Positions 63,310-64,000 of a stretch of 64,000 nucleotides of DNA are shown here, piece after piece; position 1 is the stretch's first letter; the number at the start of each line of letters is the position of its first letter. The DNA is taken from positions 62,001 through 126,000 of the forward strand of contig JAODUP010000441.1 in assembly GCA_025642065.1 (NCBI GenBank), read 5' to 3'. The notes under the pieces were generated by a model. That model saw only the letters and a program-made list of their open reading frames with translations, made no database searches and was not told the origin of the DNA. Both the position numbers and the translations under genes were made by a program. This DNA is from Paralvinella palmiformis (Eukaryota; Annelida; Polychaeta; Terebellida; Alvinellidae).

Positions 63310-64000
63310 GGCCATCATATCGTCTTAAAATGTTTTCCGGTTCACAACCATGTTTCTATGAGAATTTAGCATTGCTAAGCCACACAAACATTATTCCGTC
63401 ATTGTTGCCCTTACCCGGGTCTTAAGTATACGCATCAAGGCCGAGAATGAGTGTTTGCAACATACAGACGTGACTGGAAGAACAGGATACGATTTAGAAA
63501 TAGTATGAATATTCGGATAAAGGTCTTTGTCTGCAAGTTTTACTGGGCTTGTATCCGGTGCAGTATTTTCCCGATGAACCCGACGCCCAACACTTCGCTT
63601 TGGTTTAAAGTCTACCTCTAATCGTTCTGCAATTTGTTCTGTTCTACTGAATAAACAATCAAACTGTTCATCATTGCGCTTTGTATTTAATAACTGAATC
63701 ATGTTTTTAGTTTCGTCAAAAACAGAAGAAACAAATATTGCAATCTGTCTTCTGCAAAAACAGCATCGAAGGTTTTAGCAGACTCAAAACAAATTGGGCT
63801 ACAACTAATGCCACGATAAACTCGGGATCCTCTAAAGGTCGTCTGTACCCAGCTGCAGTAGTTATTACATCTGAAGAGACGACGATTTCAATTTTACACA
63901 TTACTGAATGAATTGATTGATACTGGGCCATCAACGATGAAACTGCACCAACTCTTGCAATCCATCTAGTTTCACAGAGTCTGGGAAGAGTTAAGTCACC
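63310..64000 (-). pseudogene. hAT/ZMYM-like transposase C-terminal relic (runs off the window)
   Basis: Minus-strand frames read LPRLCETRWIARVGAVSSL, then LEDPEFIVALVVAQFVLSLL, KPSMLFLQKT, and after a frame change QIAERLEVDFKPKRSVGRR and VLPVTSVCCKHSFSALMRIL, KTRVRATMTE. A stop (at 63391) interrupts before CLCGLAMLNSHRNMVV. CETRW..R, the SAERSFSAL-like block and the LAMLNIH-like end are the C-terminal dimerisation blocks of DUF4371/hAT-type transposases and ZMYM relatives. The frame break and stop mark it as dead. The N-terminal part would lie beyond the right edge. Confidence 0.75.

Overview
The window is animal nuclear DNA: AT-rich, with spliced genes (GT-AG introns), long introns, dense TA, CA, AAT and GACT microsatellites, tRNA-derived SINEs with target-site duplications, and remnants of LINE, hAT and pogo/Tigger-type elements. 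The gene content (a PTTG1IP homologue, a small VWC protein, an atypical cadherin, a poly-C2H2 zinc-finger protein) and the repeat style suggest an invertebrate, probably a marine lophotrochozoan such as a mollusc. That last step is inference only. No CRISPR, operon or other prokaryotic feature is present.

Layout. 1-7922 (+): the last five exons of a PTTG1IP (pituitary tumour-transforming gene 1 interacting protein) homologue; the 5' end lies outside the window. 9884-12090 (-): a decayed copy of a repetitive invertebrate protein with a PIN-like core and a Cys-rich tail. 13599-14603 (+): a complete three-exon secreted VWC-domain protein of 183 aa. 17072-30836 (-): a 15-exon cadherin-like type I membrane protein of about 811 aa, reconstructed exon by exon with matching splice phases except for one +1 frameshift in exon 5. 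33.1-39.6 kb: a large inverted repeat with arms of about 2.1 kb and a 1.5 kb spacer, carrying two head-to-head, near-identical copies of an unrecognised two-exon gene (145 aa), plus a gutted older copy. 40.2-42.06 kb (-): a CR1/Jockey-type LINE remnant with a SINE inserted in it. 45.17-46.07 kb: a pogo/Tigger-like DNA transposon relic with terminal inverted repeats. 46798-55006 (+): an eight-exon AT-hook plus C2H2 zinc-finger gene of 1414 aa. 63.3-64.0 kb (-): a hAT-type transposase relic that runs off the right edge.

The genes look unrelated in function; nothing suggests they act as one system. The most novel part is the 33-39.6 kb palindrome with its orphan divergent gene pair. Next are three oddities in the cadherin gene: a tandemly duplicated signal-peptide exon, a minisatellite-like array that contains an exon-intron boundary, and a homopolymer-associated frameshift. 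Exon models were made by hand from open frames, splice signals and phase agreement, without transcript data.
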